A stretch of DNA of 58,614 nt, from positions 1-58,614 of the forward strand of contig NZ_QMKP01000020.1 in assembly GCF_003287955.1 (NCBI RefSeq). The letters are read 5' to 3'. Source of the DNA: Arthrobacter sp. AQ5-06. GTDB lineage: Bacteria; Actinomycetota; Actinomycetes; Actinomycetales; Micrococcaceae. Below the pieces are notes generated by a model. That model was given only the letters and a program-made list of their open reading frames with translations, was not told the DNA's origin and ran no database searches. The position numbers and the translations under genes were made by a program. Positions 47,745 to 55,816 of the stretch are shown piece by piece (the first letter of the stretch is position 1; each line of letters starts with the position of its first letter).

Positions 47745-47793
47745 GTTTGATGCGGTTTGATGCAGTTTGATGAATCTAGGACCAGTTTGATGC
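47745..47793. promoter_or_regulatory. Four phased GTTTGATG direct repeats
   Basis: GTTTGATG begins at 47745, 47755, 47765 and 47785, so copies are spaced 10, 10 and 20 bp and lie on one face of the helix. They fill the gap between the LysM gene and the divergent gene at 47877. Head-to-tail repeats with 10-bp spacing are what BldC-type MerR-like proteins bind; a BldC-like gene lies at 48562. Assignment of the binder is inference. Confidence 0.6.
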
Positions 47794-47876
47794 AACTGTG
47801 CTTGATTTGTCCAGAGACTGGAGTGAAGTTGTTGGTGAATTGACCGCGAACGAAGCCGCACCCTACGCTTGGCCCC

Positions 47877-48449
47877 ATGCGTTGGGATGCTCTGTTCAGT
47901 GATATGGAGGCACAGTTCGCCGAGGGCGAGCGGCTGGCCTTCGATGCCGAGATCTCTGAGCGGGCAAGAGCGGAAACAGCCTCCGTAGCCCTGGCTGACC
48001 GCTTGCGGGGTTCCCTGAACAGCCACGTGGCCGTGCACCTGGCGTGTGGGCTGGTCTTCGAAGGAACCCTGAGCCATGCCGGCGCCGACGCCCTGGTCCT
48101 GGACGAGTTGCGTCACCAGGTCCTGATCCCGTATGGCGCGGTGGCGCGCTACGCGGGCCTGGGGCGCGTGTCGGTGGCCGAGACTTCGCAGGTGCGGCGG
48201 CGGATCGGATTGGCACATGCGCTGCGGGGCCTCGCGCGGGACCGGGCCGAACTTGCAGTTACTCTGCGCCACAAGCCGGAAAGGGACTCCGGGCTGGCCG
48301 GAGTCATTGACAGGGTGGGCGGTGACTTTTTGGATCTGGCGCTGGTCAGTCCCGGGGAGTCCCGGCGGGCATCGCAGGTCCGGCAGGTTGCCACGATTCC
48401 CTTTGCAGCGCTGGGTGCCCTCCGGTCACGGAGTGCAGGGGAACTGTAG
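47877..48449 (+). CDS. Conserved actinobacterial protein with an Sm/SH3-like segment
   Basis: This 190-residue cytoplasmic protein is not a family I can name. Its N-terminus is a charged helix (FSDMEAQFAEGERLAFDAEI). Residues about 48-97 (HVAVHLACGLVFEGTLSHAG, DALVLDELRHQVLIPYGAVA) have the strand order and Gly positions of an Sm-like or SH3-like barrel. A second similar pass (ELAVTLRHKPERDSGLAGVI, DRVGGDFLDLALVSPGESRR) occupies 128-170, suggesting two barrel repeats. It could bind RNA or act as an assembly factor. The phased repeats at 47745 lie in its promoter region. Confidence 0.7.
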   Translation: MRWDALFSDMEAQFAEGERLAFDAEISERARAETASVALADRLRGSLNSHVAVHLACGLVFEGTLSHAGADALVLDELRHQVLIPYGAVARYAGLGRVSVAETSQVRRRIGLAHALRGLARDRAELAVTLRHKPERDSGLAGVIDRVGGDFLDLALVSPGESRRASQVRQVATIPFAALGALRSRSAGEL

Positions 48450-48459
48450 CCGTGAGCCA

Positions 48460-48522
48460 GAGTTTTTGTCCAGATAATCGAAATTTCCGGCCCGTTTGAG
48501 GCGATTATCTGGACAAAAACTC
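48460..48522. terminator. Perfect 21-bp inverted repeat between convergent genes
   Basis: The left arm 48460-48480 (begins GAGTTTTTGTCC) and right arm 48502-48522 (ends GGACAAAAACTC) are exact complements over 21 bp around a 21-nt spacer. It sits between the plus-strand gene ending at 48449 and the minus-strand gene ending at 48562, so bidirectional termination is likely. The stem is much longer than needed and lacks a following T-run, so another role is possible. Confidence 0.6.
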
Positions 48523-48561
48523 AGCGGACGGGGGTGGCCGAGGCGGACGCCCGGGCCTGGA

Positions 48562-48777
48562 TCAGCCCTGTTTGGCCTTGGCTTCCTGGATCACGCGGCT
48601 GGCCTCGGCATAACGCTCTTCGATGTATTGCTCCAGCATCTTTTCCTCGACGCGCCACTGCCCGCGGCCACCCACCTGTATGGCTTTCAGCTCTCCGCTG
48701 CGGACCAGGGCATAGGCCGCCGGCGAGTTGATCTGCAGCTGTTCAGCAACATCGGCGAGAGTGAGGAATCTGGGCAT
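48562..48777 (-). CDS. BldC-like MerR-type DNA-binding protein
   Basis: This 71-residue protein is a lone winged helix-turn-helix of the MerR/excisionase class: FLTLADVAEQLQINSPAAYA with LVRSGELKAIQVGGRGQWRV and a C-terminal helix (EKMLEQYIEERYAEASRVIQ). The size and the wing motif (GRGQWRV) resemble BldC, which polymerises head-to-tail on direct repeats to control development genes in Streptomyces. ATG 48777 is the start. A GTTTGATG repeat lies 46-53 bp upstream, with a weaker copy 10 bp further, suggesting autoregulation. Confidence 0.82.
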   Translation of the reverse strand: MPRFLTLADVAEQLQINSPAAYALVRSGELKAIQVGGRGQWRVEEKMLEQYIEERYAEASRVIQEAKAKQG

Positions 48778-48822
48778 AGTTCCATTTTGCCATTGAAGGC
48801 GCTTCTAGTGCGGTTATCCACA

Positions 48823-48840
48823 GTTTGATGTTGTTTGGGC
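48823..48840. promoter_or_regulatory. GTTTGATG repeat pair between the BldC-like and SAF genes
   Basis: GTTTGATG at 48823-48830 is followed exactly 10 bp later by GTTTGGGC (48833-48840), with another TTTGA at 48842-48846. The element repeats the motif and spacing of 47745-47793 and lies in the divergent region between the BldC-like gene and the SAF/CpaB gene. Confidence 0.45.
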
Positions 48841-48928
48841 TTTTGACTTTTGTTCCGGGGCCCATGCAGTAACAATGAGGTGTCCGGGCGCAGCCAACCG
48901 TCCGGACCGGAGCTAGGGGGAGAAGAGC

Positions 48929-49573
48929 ATGAGCTACGATGCGGCTACTACAGGTGCCAGGCTGAAACCGCCGTCGTGGAAGGATCCCCGCCTGCTGGTT
49001 GGCGTACTGCTGGTCCTGGCATCGGTGGTGGGAGTCATCTCCCTGGTTGGCGGCGCTGATCAGACCACCGAGGTTTACGCCGCCCGGGACTCCATTGCGG
49101 TGGGTGAGAAGCTGACCACCGACAATGTGGTCCGGGCCAAGGTCCGCCTGGGTGAGACCGAACAGCATTACGTCACTGTTGAAGCAGGGCTTCCCGACGG
49201 GCTGGTGGCAGTCCAAAGAATCGGCAAGAACCAGTTGGTGCCCAAGGAAAGTCTGGCCACTGTGGATGCGTTGGACCGCAAGCCCGTGGCCGTGACCATT
49301 GATGAAGCACTGCCGCCGCAGGCGGTGGCCGGGACCCGGGTGGATGTCTGGGTTGCTTTGCCGGATGCGCGCAACGGTTTCAGTGAGCCGAAGCTCCTGC
49401 TGCCCGGCGCGGAAATTGCACAGGTCACCGCCGGCTCCACTGCCTTGGGGTCCTCCCGCAACACGGTGCTGATGGTGCTGGTTGCCGACAGTCAGATGCC
49501 GGCCATTCTCGGCGCGCAGGCGAACCACGCCAAGATTTCCGTGGTGTGGAACCCGGGCGGTGGGGCCTCATGA
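48929..49573 (+). CDS. SAF-domain protein (CpaB/RcpC-like)
   Basis: This 214-residue protein has a short cytoplasmic start, one membrane helix (about 23-42; LVGVLLVLASVVGVISLVGG) and an external SAF domain (AARDSIAVGEKLTTDNVVRA, AVQRIGKNQLVPKESLATVD, DEALPPQAVAGTRVDVWVAL), as in the CpaB/RcpC pilus-assembly proteins. In Flp/Tad systems CpaB lines the secretion path. No other pilus gene (CpaF, TadB, TadC, pilin) lies in the window. It is coupled to the next gene by ATGA. Confidence 0.82.
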   Translation: MSYDAATTGARLKPPSWKDPRLLVGVLLVLASVVGVISLVGGADQTTEVYAARDSIAVGEKLTTDNVVRAKVRLGETEQHYVTVEAGLPDGLVAVQRIGKNQLVPKESLATVDALDRKPVAVTIDEALPPQAVAGTRVDVWVALPDARNGFSEPKLLLPGAEIAQVTAGSTALGSSRNTVLMVLVADSQMPAILGAQANHAKISVVWNPGGGAS

Positions 49574-50877
49574 GCATCCCCGTGGTCACCGTGGGCCAGG
49601 CCCGCGAGGATGTGGTGGGCGGGTTGGAGCGGCTCCACGGTCCGGTCACGGTGGTCCGGCGCTGCTCCGAATTGACTGAACTGCTGGCCGCCTGCCAGAG
49701 CGGACTGGCGCGGGCGGCGGTTGTGGCCGATGGCTGCGAGGGGCTGACGGCTTCGCTCGTTGATCGGCTCGGCGCCGTGGGCGTGGCGATCATCGCCCTC
49801 ACGGATGACGCCGACGAGGCCGCCAGGCTGCGCGGGATCGGCGTGGCGTCCGCACTGACCGGAGTGGAGTCTGCAGCCCTGGCCGGCAGGATTGCCGAGG
49901 CGGTTGCCCAGCTGACCGGCACCGGCAAGGATGCGACGTCCGGGAGCGGGATGGGGGACACCAGCGCCGCGCTACGTCAGCGTCCCGCCGACCAGGCGGA
50001 CGTGCCACCGGCCTCCGGAGCGGGCAAGATCATTGCCGTGTGGGGTCCCGCCGGTTCACCCGGCCGGACCTTCGTCGCGGCCAACATCGCGGGGGAGCTG
50101 GCTGCAGATGGGAAGTCGGTGCTCCTCGTCGATGCGGACAGTTACGGGGCCAGCATCGCGGCAGTGCTGGGCCTGCTGGATGAATCTGCGGGGATCGCGC
50201 TGGCCTGCCGGCTCGCGGACCAGGGACTGTTCGACGCCGATGCTTTGCTGAAGGTGGCCACACCGGTCACCACCAAGCTTGGGACCTTCCGGGTACTGAC
50301 CGGGATCACGCGGGCGGACCGGTGGACCGAATTGCGGGCAGCAGCCCTGTCGCTGGTGCTGGAACGCGCGAAGGAGGTTGCCGACGTCGTGGTTGTGGAT
50401 ACCGGCTTCTGCCTGGAGGCGGACGAGGAACTCAGCTTCGACACGATGGCTCCGCGCCGGAATGCCGCGACCCTGCGGAGCCTGGAACTGGCGGACACCG
50501 TCTATGCCGTGGGGGCCGCCGATCCGGTGGGGGTTCCGCGGCTGGTCCGCGGACTCGCGGAGCTCGAGTTGGCAGTACCGCACGTCTCACCTGTTGTAGT
50601 GATGAATAAGGTCCGGGCGGCGGCGGTGGGGAGATCCCCGGAACGCCAGCTGAAGGATGCGTGGGAGCGGTATGGCCCCTCGTCACGGATCGCAGCCTTC
50701 CTTCCGGCGGACAACCCCGCAGCTGACGCGGCGCTGCTCGGCGGCTCTCTGCTGCTCGAAACGGCGCCGGATTCGAAGCTCAGGCAGGCTATCGCCGAAT
50801 TGGTTTGTGCACCTGTCCAGCGATCCTCCAGATCCTCTGTATTTTCTTCCACACCGAGGCTTCAACGAAACGGCTAG
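49570..50877 (+). CDS. CpaE/Ssd-like ParA-family ATPase with degenerate Walker A
   Basis: This 435-residue protein has an N-terminal receiver-like domain without a phosphoacceptor (about 1-115), a linker, and a MinD/ParA-type domain from about 152. The Walker A position reads GPAGSPGRT (159-167), so the P-loop Lys is Arg and the deviant ParA lysine is missing. The Walker A-prime region LLVDADSYG (186-194) and VVDTGFCLEAD are kept. This resembles Ssd of mycobacteria and TadZ/CpaE proteins, some of which also lack P-loop lysines. Role in septum placement or polar localisation of the SAF partner is inferred. ATG 49570 overlaps the SAF stop. Confidence 0.82.
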   Translation: MSIPVVTVGQAREDVVGGLERLHGPVTVVRRCSELTELLAACQSGLARAAVVADGCEGLTASLVDRLGAVGVAIIALTDDADEAARLRGIGVASALTGVESAALAGRIAEAVAQLTGTGKDATSGSGMGDTSAALRQRPADQADVPPASGAGKIIAVWGPAGSPGRTFVAANIAGELAADGKSVLLVDADSYGASIAAVLGLLDESAGIALACRLADQGLFDADALLKVATPVTTKLGTFRVLTGITRADRWTELRAAALSLVLERAKEVADVVVVDTGFCLEADEELSFDTMAPRRNAATLRSLELADTVYAVGAADPVGVPRLVRGLAELELAVPHVSPVVVMNKVRAAAVGRSPERQLKDAWERYGPSSRIAAFLPADNPAADAALLGGSLLLETAPDSKLRQAIAELVCAPVQRSSRSSVFSSTPRLQRNG

Positions 50878-50934
50878 GCTCACCGTAGGAGCTGCAACGG
50901 TGCAGCATCAAACTTGTGATGGAGGCGTTTGTCG

Positions 50935-53900
50935 ATGTCGTCTGGATCCAGCGTGGAGGATCAAGCCTTGGCTATTGGTGACCGGGAGGGATTCCTGGCG
51001 GATTACTACCAGCATCTTGCCGAAGAGGATGCCCGGACTTATTCCCCGGAGGCGCTGGCCAGCCGGGCGGAAACCCACCGCGGTGTAGCCGCGAACCGGC
51101 TGCCGGGTCAGGCGCAGGTTTCCATCGTTAACGAGGAGGACAGCAGCGTCGTCTATGTCGTCACGGACGATATGCCCTTCCTTGTTGACTCGGTCAACGC
51201 CGAGCTAGTGCGGCAGAACGCCGCCATCGGTCTTGTCCTTCATCCGCTGTTCGTGGTGACCCGGAACCGGGAAACGGGGCAGCTGGTTAAAGTTGATCGC
51301 GTCCCGTCCCACATAGGTCTCTCCAGCGGTGATACCGCGGCGATGCCCATGCTGTCCCACCTCATCGCACAGGACGAAAACGCCTCCCACATGGAGTCGT
51401 GGATCGCAGTGGAAATCAATCGTGTCTCCGACGAAGCACACGCGTCCTTACTGGAAGGCCTGGACCGGGTCCTAGGAGACGTGCGCGCCGCCGTCGAAGA
51501 CTGGCCCAAGATGCGCAACAAGGCCCTGCAGATTGCCGCGAGCCTGGACCAGGTGTCCCACCCGGCCCAGATTGCCGAACTGCGGCAGGCGAAGGACCTT
51601 CTGCGCTGGCTCGACGACGGCAACTTCACTTTCCTTGGATACCGCGAGTACGACCTCGTCACCGTCGACGGTGAAGATGTGCTGGAACTGAATGAAGACA
51701 GCGGCCTCGGACTGCTCCGGGCGAAGCCGGGCGCTCCGCATATGCAGCACCTCACCGACGCCGGACGAAAAAAGGCACGGGAAAAACGGGCGCTGGTAAT
51801 CACCAAGGCAAACTCACGGTCCACGGTCCACCGTCCCGCGTACCTTGACTACATCGGGGTGAAGAGTTTTGATGCGGCAGGCAACGTCAACGGCGAGCGC
51901 CGCTTCATCGGCCTGTTCGCGACCAGTGCCTACGCCGGCTCCGTCCGGAACATCCCCATCGTGCGCGAAAAAGTGGACGCAGTGCTGGGCAATGCCGGCT
52001 TCCCGCCGGATTCACACTCCGGCAAGGACCTTTTGGGGATCCTGGAGACCTACCCCCGCGACGAGCTGTTCCAGATCGAGACCGAGGACCTGGCGGCCAC
52101 CGCAACCGGCATCCAGAGATTGCAGGAGCGGCGGCGGACCCGCCTCTTCCTCCGGCCGGATATCTACGGCCGTTTTATGTCCGCGTTGGTCTACCTTCCG
52201 CGTGACCGGTACACCACCAATGTCCGGCTCCGCATCGAGGAGGAACTGCGGACCACGTTCCAGGCTGAGTCCATCGACTACGAGGCGCGGATGACGGAGT
52301 CGGCCCTCGCCCGCCTGTTCTTCCGGATCCGCTTGCCCAAGGGCGCTGAGATCAGCCACGTTAACGCCGATGAGCTTGAAGCGCGGCTGGTCCGGGCGGC
52401 CCGTTCGTGGAGTGAGGGCATCACTGAAGTCCTGCGGGAAGGCGGCGCTGATGAGCAGGCGAAGGAGCTCGCCGCGATCTGGTCGGAGGCTTTTCCTGCC
52501 GGATACCGCGTGGATTACGAGGTTGAAGACGCGCTGGAGGACATCGCCCGTTTCGAGAAATACGGGGCTGAAGCCGAGCGCACAGCCGGTGCCAGGCAGG
52601 AGCGGCCGGGCGTCCATGTGTACTTGCCCAAGGGTGCCGGTGAGGTCCTGGAGGAGGACGCACGCGTCAAGCTGTACATGCTCGAGCCCAAGAGCCTGAG
52701 CCAGATCTTGCCGTTCTTCCACAATCTGGGACTCGAGGTGCTGGATGAGCGGCCCTTTGAGATCGAGACGGCTGACCAGCGGGATTTCTTCCTCTATGAC
52801 CTCGGGCTGAAATACCCTGCGGGCATTGATCCGCTGGCTACGGGACAGCTGCTGGCTGACTCGTTTGGTGCCGCCGTATCCGGTGCCGTTGAGTCGGACA
52901 GTTTTGACCGGCTGGTGCTGCGTGAGGGGATGCAGTGGCGCCAGATCACGGTCCTGCGGGCCTACGCCCGGTACATACGGCAGATGGGGAACACCAACTC
53001 GGTGGGCTTCATGGCGGACACTCTGCTCGCCAATCCTGCTGTTACCAAGGCACTGACAGCTCTATTCGCGGCGCGGTTCGATCCCGCCCTGAGCGGGACT
53101 GAGCGCCTTGCGGCGCAGGAGAAAGTCCGAGGCGAGCTGTCAGCTGCCATTGAAGAGGTGGCAACGCTCGACGCCGACCGTGTGCTGCGGACCTTGGCGA
53201 ACCTGGTCGAGGCGACCCTCCGTACCAACTACTACCAGTACAAGACGCACCTGAGCTTCAAGCTCGATCCTGCCCGGATCGAGGGTCTGCCGTTCCCGCG
53301 GCCGATGTTCGAAATCTGGGTCTATTCCCCTCGGGTCGAGGGCGTCCACCTGCGCTTCGGCAAGGTGGCCCGCGGCGGCTTGCGCTGGTCTGACCGGCGC
53401 GAGGATTTCCGGACGGAGATCCTTGGCCTGGTGAAGGCGCAGACCGTCAAGAATGCCGTTATCGTTCCCACCGGCGCCAAAGGCGGCTTCTTCGCCAAAC
53501 GGCTGCCCGACCCCGCAGCGGACCGTGCGGCCTGGATGGCTGAGGGTATTGAGAGCTACAAGACGTTCATCCGGGGTCTGTTGGACCTCACTGACAACCT
53601 CGTCGCCGGAGCTGAGGGCGAAACTGTAGTGCCGCCGTCGGACGTTGTAAGGCACGACGACGACGATTCCTACCTTGTGGTGGCGGCGGACAAGGGGACG
53701 GCCACATTCTCGGACATCGCCAACGGGCTGGCCGCAGAATACGGGTTCTGGCTCGGTGACGCGTTCGCCTCCGGAGGTTCGGTGGGCTATGACCACAAGG
53801 CCATGGGCATCACGGCACGCGGGGCCTGGGAGTCGGTCAAGCGCCACTTCAGCGAGCTCGACGTGGACACCCAGACCCAGCCGTTCAGCGTGGTGGGCGT

Positions 53901-55788
53901 GGGTGACATGTCAGGCGACGTGTTTGGCAACGGCATGCTCCTGTCCCGGCACATCCGGCTGCTTGCAGCCTTCGATCACCGGCACATCTTCCTTGACCCC
54001 GCGCCGGAAGCGGAATCGTCGTTCGTGGAGCGGCGGAGGCTGTTCGAACTGCCGCGGTCCTCGTGGGACGACTACGACAAATCCCTCATCAGCGAAGGCG
54101 GCGGCGTGTACGCCCGCCAGGCCAAGTCCATTCCGGTCTCGCGGCAGGTCCGGGCCGCACTGGGTCTGTCCGAGGCGACCACCGAGCTGAGCCCGCCGGA
54201 GCTTCTCCGCGCCATTCTGCTCGCCCCCGCCGATCTGCTGTACAACGGCGGGATCGGAACGTACGTTAAGGCCAGCACCGAGTCCAACGCCTCCGTGGGT
54301 GACAAGGCCAACGACGCCATCCGCGTCGACGGCAAGGACCTACGGGTCAAGGTGGTGGGCGAAGGCGGAAACCTTGGCATGACGCAGCGCGGCCGCATCG
54401 AAGCCGCCCTGCAGGGGGTCATCCTGAACACCGACGCGATCGACAACTCGGCCGGCGTCGACTGCTCCGACCATGAAGTGAACATCAAGATTTTTGTGGA
54501 CCGGATGGTGGCTGCGGACAAACTGACCCCGGAGGAGCGGGCAGGCTTCCTCGCCTCCATGACGGACGAGGTGGGGCGGCTGGTCCTCGAAGACAACGTG
54601 GACCAGAACATCCTGCTCCTGAACGACCGGATGCGCGTGGCCGAGTGGAGCCCCAGTTATGAGCGCCTGATGGACTGGCTGGAAAAGTCGGCTGACCTGA
54701 AGCGTGACCTTGAAGCGTTGCCCAGCACCGAAACGCTGCGGGAGCGCCTAAGCCAGGGTCAGGGGCTGACGTCACCGGAGCTCTCGGTGCTGGCGGCTTA
54801 CGCGAAGATCGAGTTGGCGTCGGCGCTGCGTGAGAGCGACCTCGCCGACGATCCGTGGTTCCGCGGGACGCTGCGCGCATACTTCCCGAAGCAGCTGCGC
54901 GAACGGTTCGACGCCGAACTGGACACCCATCCGCTGCGGCGCGAGATTATTGCCACGGTGGTGGCCAACGACATGATCAACATGGGCGGTATCACGTTCG
55001 CCTTCCGCACCATGGAGGAAACCTCGGCCACGGAGGTGGCTGTGGCCAAGGCCTTCGTGGCGCTCCGCGAGATCTTCGACCTGAACACCACTGTGGGGGA
55101 GCTGAACAGCCTGCCGGCGTCGTTCCCCACCGAACACTGGAGCACCGTCCACCTGGACATCCGCCGCCTGCTGGACCGCGCTGTCCGGTGGCTGCTGGCC
55201 CAGGGGGGCACGTCCCGGCCCATCGCGGAGACCGTGGCCGAATTCAAGCCGCTCCTGGACCCGATGCGTGCGCGGCTGCTGGATTATCTCCGTGGCGATG
55301 ACCGTGACCGCGTTGCCAGCTGGCTGGAGACCGCGCGCGGGTGGGAACTTCCGGATGGGCTTGCCTTCCGGTGGGCGGAGCTCTTCGAGAGCTTTGCCCT
55401 GCTGGATATCGCCAAGATCGTGCATGCCCGCAAGGAGCCGGTGGAGGAGATTGCGGCGGTTTACTACACCGTGTTCAACCGCTTCCACGCTGACTCGCTG
55501 CTGGAACGGATCAGCAGCCTGCCGCGCCAGGACAGGTGGCAGGCACTGGCCAGGGCCGCACTGCGGGATGACCTCTATTCCACCGTCTCGGACATGACGA
55601 CGGCGGTGCTTGAGTCGACAGCGTCCGGTGACTCTGCGGAGGACAGGCTGAAGGACTGGGAACGCCAGAATGCCGAGCAGCTGGGCAGGGCGAAGAGCAT
55701 GTTTGACGAGGTCAACTCGCTCGAGGCCGACGACATGGCTTCACTGTCGGTAGCATTGAGGCTCTTGAGGTCAATCGTCCGACGCTAG
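50935..55788 (+). CDS. gdh: NAD-specific glutamate dehydrogenase, large type
   Basis: This protein of about 1,617 residues is an L_180-class glutamate dehydrogenase, which deaminates glutamate to 2-oxoglutarate with NAD. It has long N-terminal ACT-like regulatory regions (about 1-700; VYVVTDDMPFLVDSVNAELV), then the catalytic domain (GGLRWSDRREDFRTEILGLV, VPTGAKGGFFAK with the catalytic Lys) and the Rossmann NAD domain (FGNGMLLSRHIRLLAAFDHR, VVGEGGNLGMTQRGRIEAAL), and a helical C-terminus. ATG 50935 is preferred over TTG 50929 because GGAGG lies 9 nt before it rather than 3. In mycobacteria this enzyme is controlled by GarA; no GarA gene is in the window. Confidence 0.96.
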   Translation: MSSGSSVEDQALAIGDREGFLADYYQHLAEEDARTYSPEALASRAETHRGVAANRLPGQAQVSIVNEEDSSVVYVVTDDMPFLVDSVNAELVRQNAAIGLVLHPLFVVTRNRETGQLVKVDRVPSHIGLSSGDTAAMPMLSHLIAQDENASHMESWIAVEINRVSDEAHASLLEGLDRVLGDVRAAVEDWPKMRNKALQIAASLDQVSHPAQIAELRQAKDLLRWLDDGNFTFLGYREYDLVTVDGEDVLELNEDSGLGLLRAKPGAPHMQHLTDAGRKKAREKRALVITKANSRSTVHRPAYLDYIGVKSFDAAGNVNGERRFIGLFATSAYAGSVRNIPIVREKVDAVLGNAGFPPDSHSGKDLLGILETYPRDELFQIETEDLAATATGIQRLQERRRTRLFLRPDIYGRFMSALVYLPRDRYTTNVRLRIEEELRTTFQAESIDYEARMTESALARLFFRIRLPKGAEISHVNADELEARLVRAARSWSEGITEVLREGGADEQAKELAAIWSEAFPAGYRVDYEVEDALEDIARFEKYGAEAERTAGARQERPGVHVYLPKGAGEVLEEDARVKLYMLEPKSLSQILPFFHNLGLEVLDERPFEIETADQRDFFLYDLGLKYPAGIDPLATGQLLADSFGAAVSGAVESDSFDRLVLREGMQWRQITVLRAYARYIRQMGNTNSVGFMADTLLANPAVTKALTALFAARFDPALSGTERLAAQEKVRGELSAAIEEVATLDADRVLRTLANLVEATLRTNYYQYKTHLSFKLDPARIEGLPFPRPMFEIWVYSPRVEGVHLRFGKVARGGLRWSDRREDFRTEILGLVKAQTVKNAVIVPTGAKGGFFAKRLPDPAADRAAWMAEGIESYKTFIRGLLDLTDNLVAGAEGETVVPPSDVVRHDDDDSYLVVAADKGTATFSDIANGLAAEYGFWLGDAFASGGSVGYDHKAMGITARGAWESVKRHFSELDVDTQTQPFSVVGVGDMSGDVFGNGMLLSRHIRLLAAFDHRHIFLDPAPEAESSFVERRRLFELPRSSWDDYDKSLISEGGGVYARQAKSIPVSRQVRAALGLSEATTELSPPELLRAILLAPADLLYNGGIGTYVKASTESNASVGDKANDAIRVDGKDLRVKVVGEGGNLGMTQRGRIEAALQGVILNTDAIDNSAGVDCSDHEVNIKIFVDRMVAADKLTPEERAGFLASMTDEVGRLVLEDNVDQNILLLNDRMRVAEWSPSYERLMDWLEKSADLKRDLEALPSTETLRERLSQGQGLTSPELSVLAAYAKIELASALRESDLADDPWFRGTLRAYFPKQLRERFDAELDTHPLRREIIATVVANDMINMGGITFAFRTMEETSATEVAVAKAFVALREIFDLNTTVGELNSLPASFPTEHWSTVHLDIRRLLDRAVRWLLAQGGTSRPIAETVAEFKPLLDPMRARLLDYLRGDDRDRVASWLETARGWELPDGLAFRWAELFESFALLDIAKIVHARKEPVEEIAAVYYTVFNRFHADSLLERISSLPRQDRWQALARAALRDDLYSTVSDMTTAVLESTASGDSAEDRLKDWERQNAEQLGRAKSMFDEVNSLEADDMASLSVALRLLRSIVRR

Positions 55789-55816
55789 GAATCCCGGCGT
55801 CGTAACTGGAGGTGCA

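Noticed and set aside
54855..55301. Plus-strand frame inside the glutamate dehydrogenase gene
   Set aside because: It is an alternate frame of a clearly conserved enzyme.
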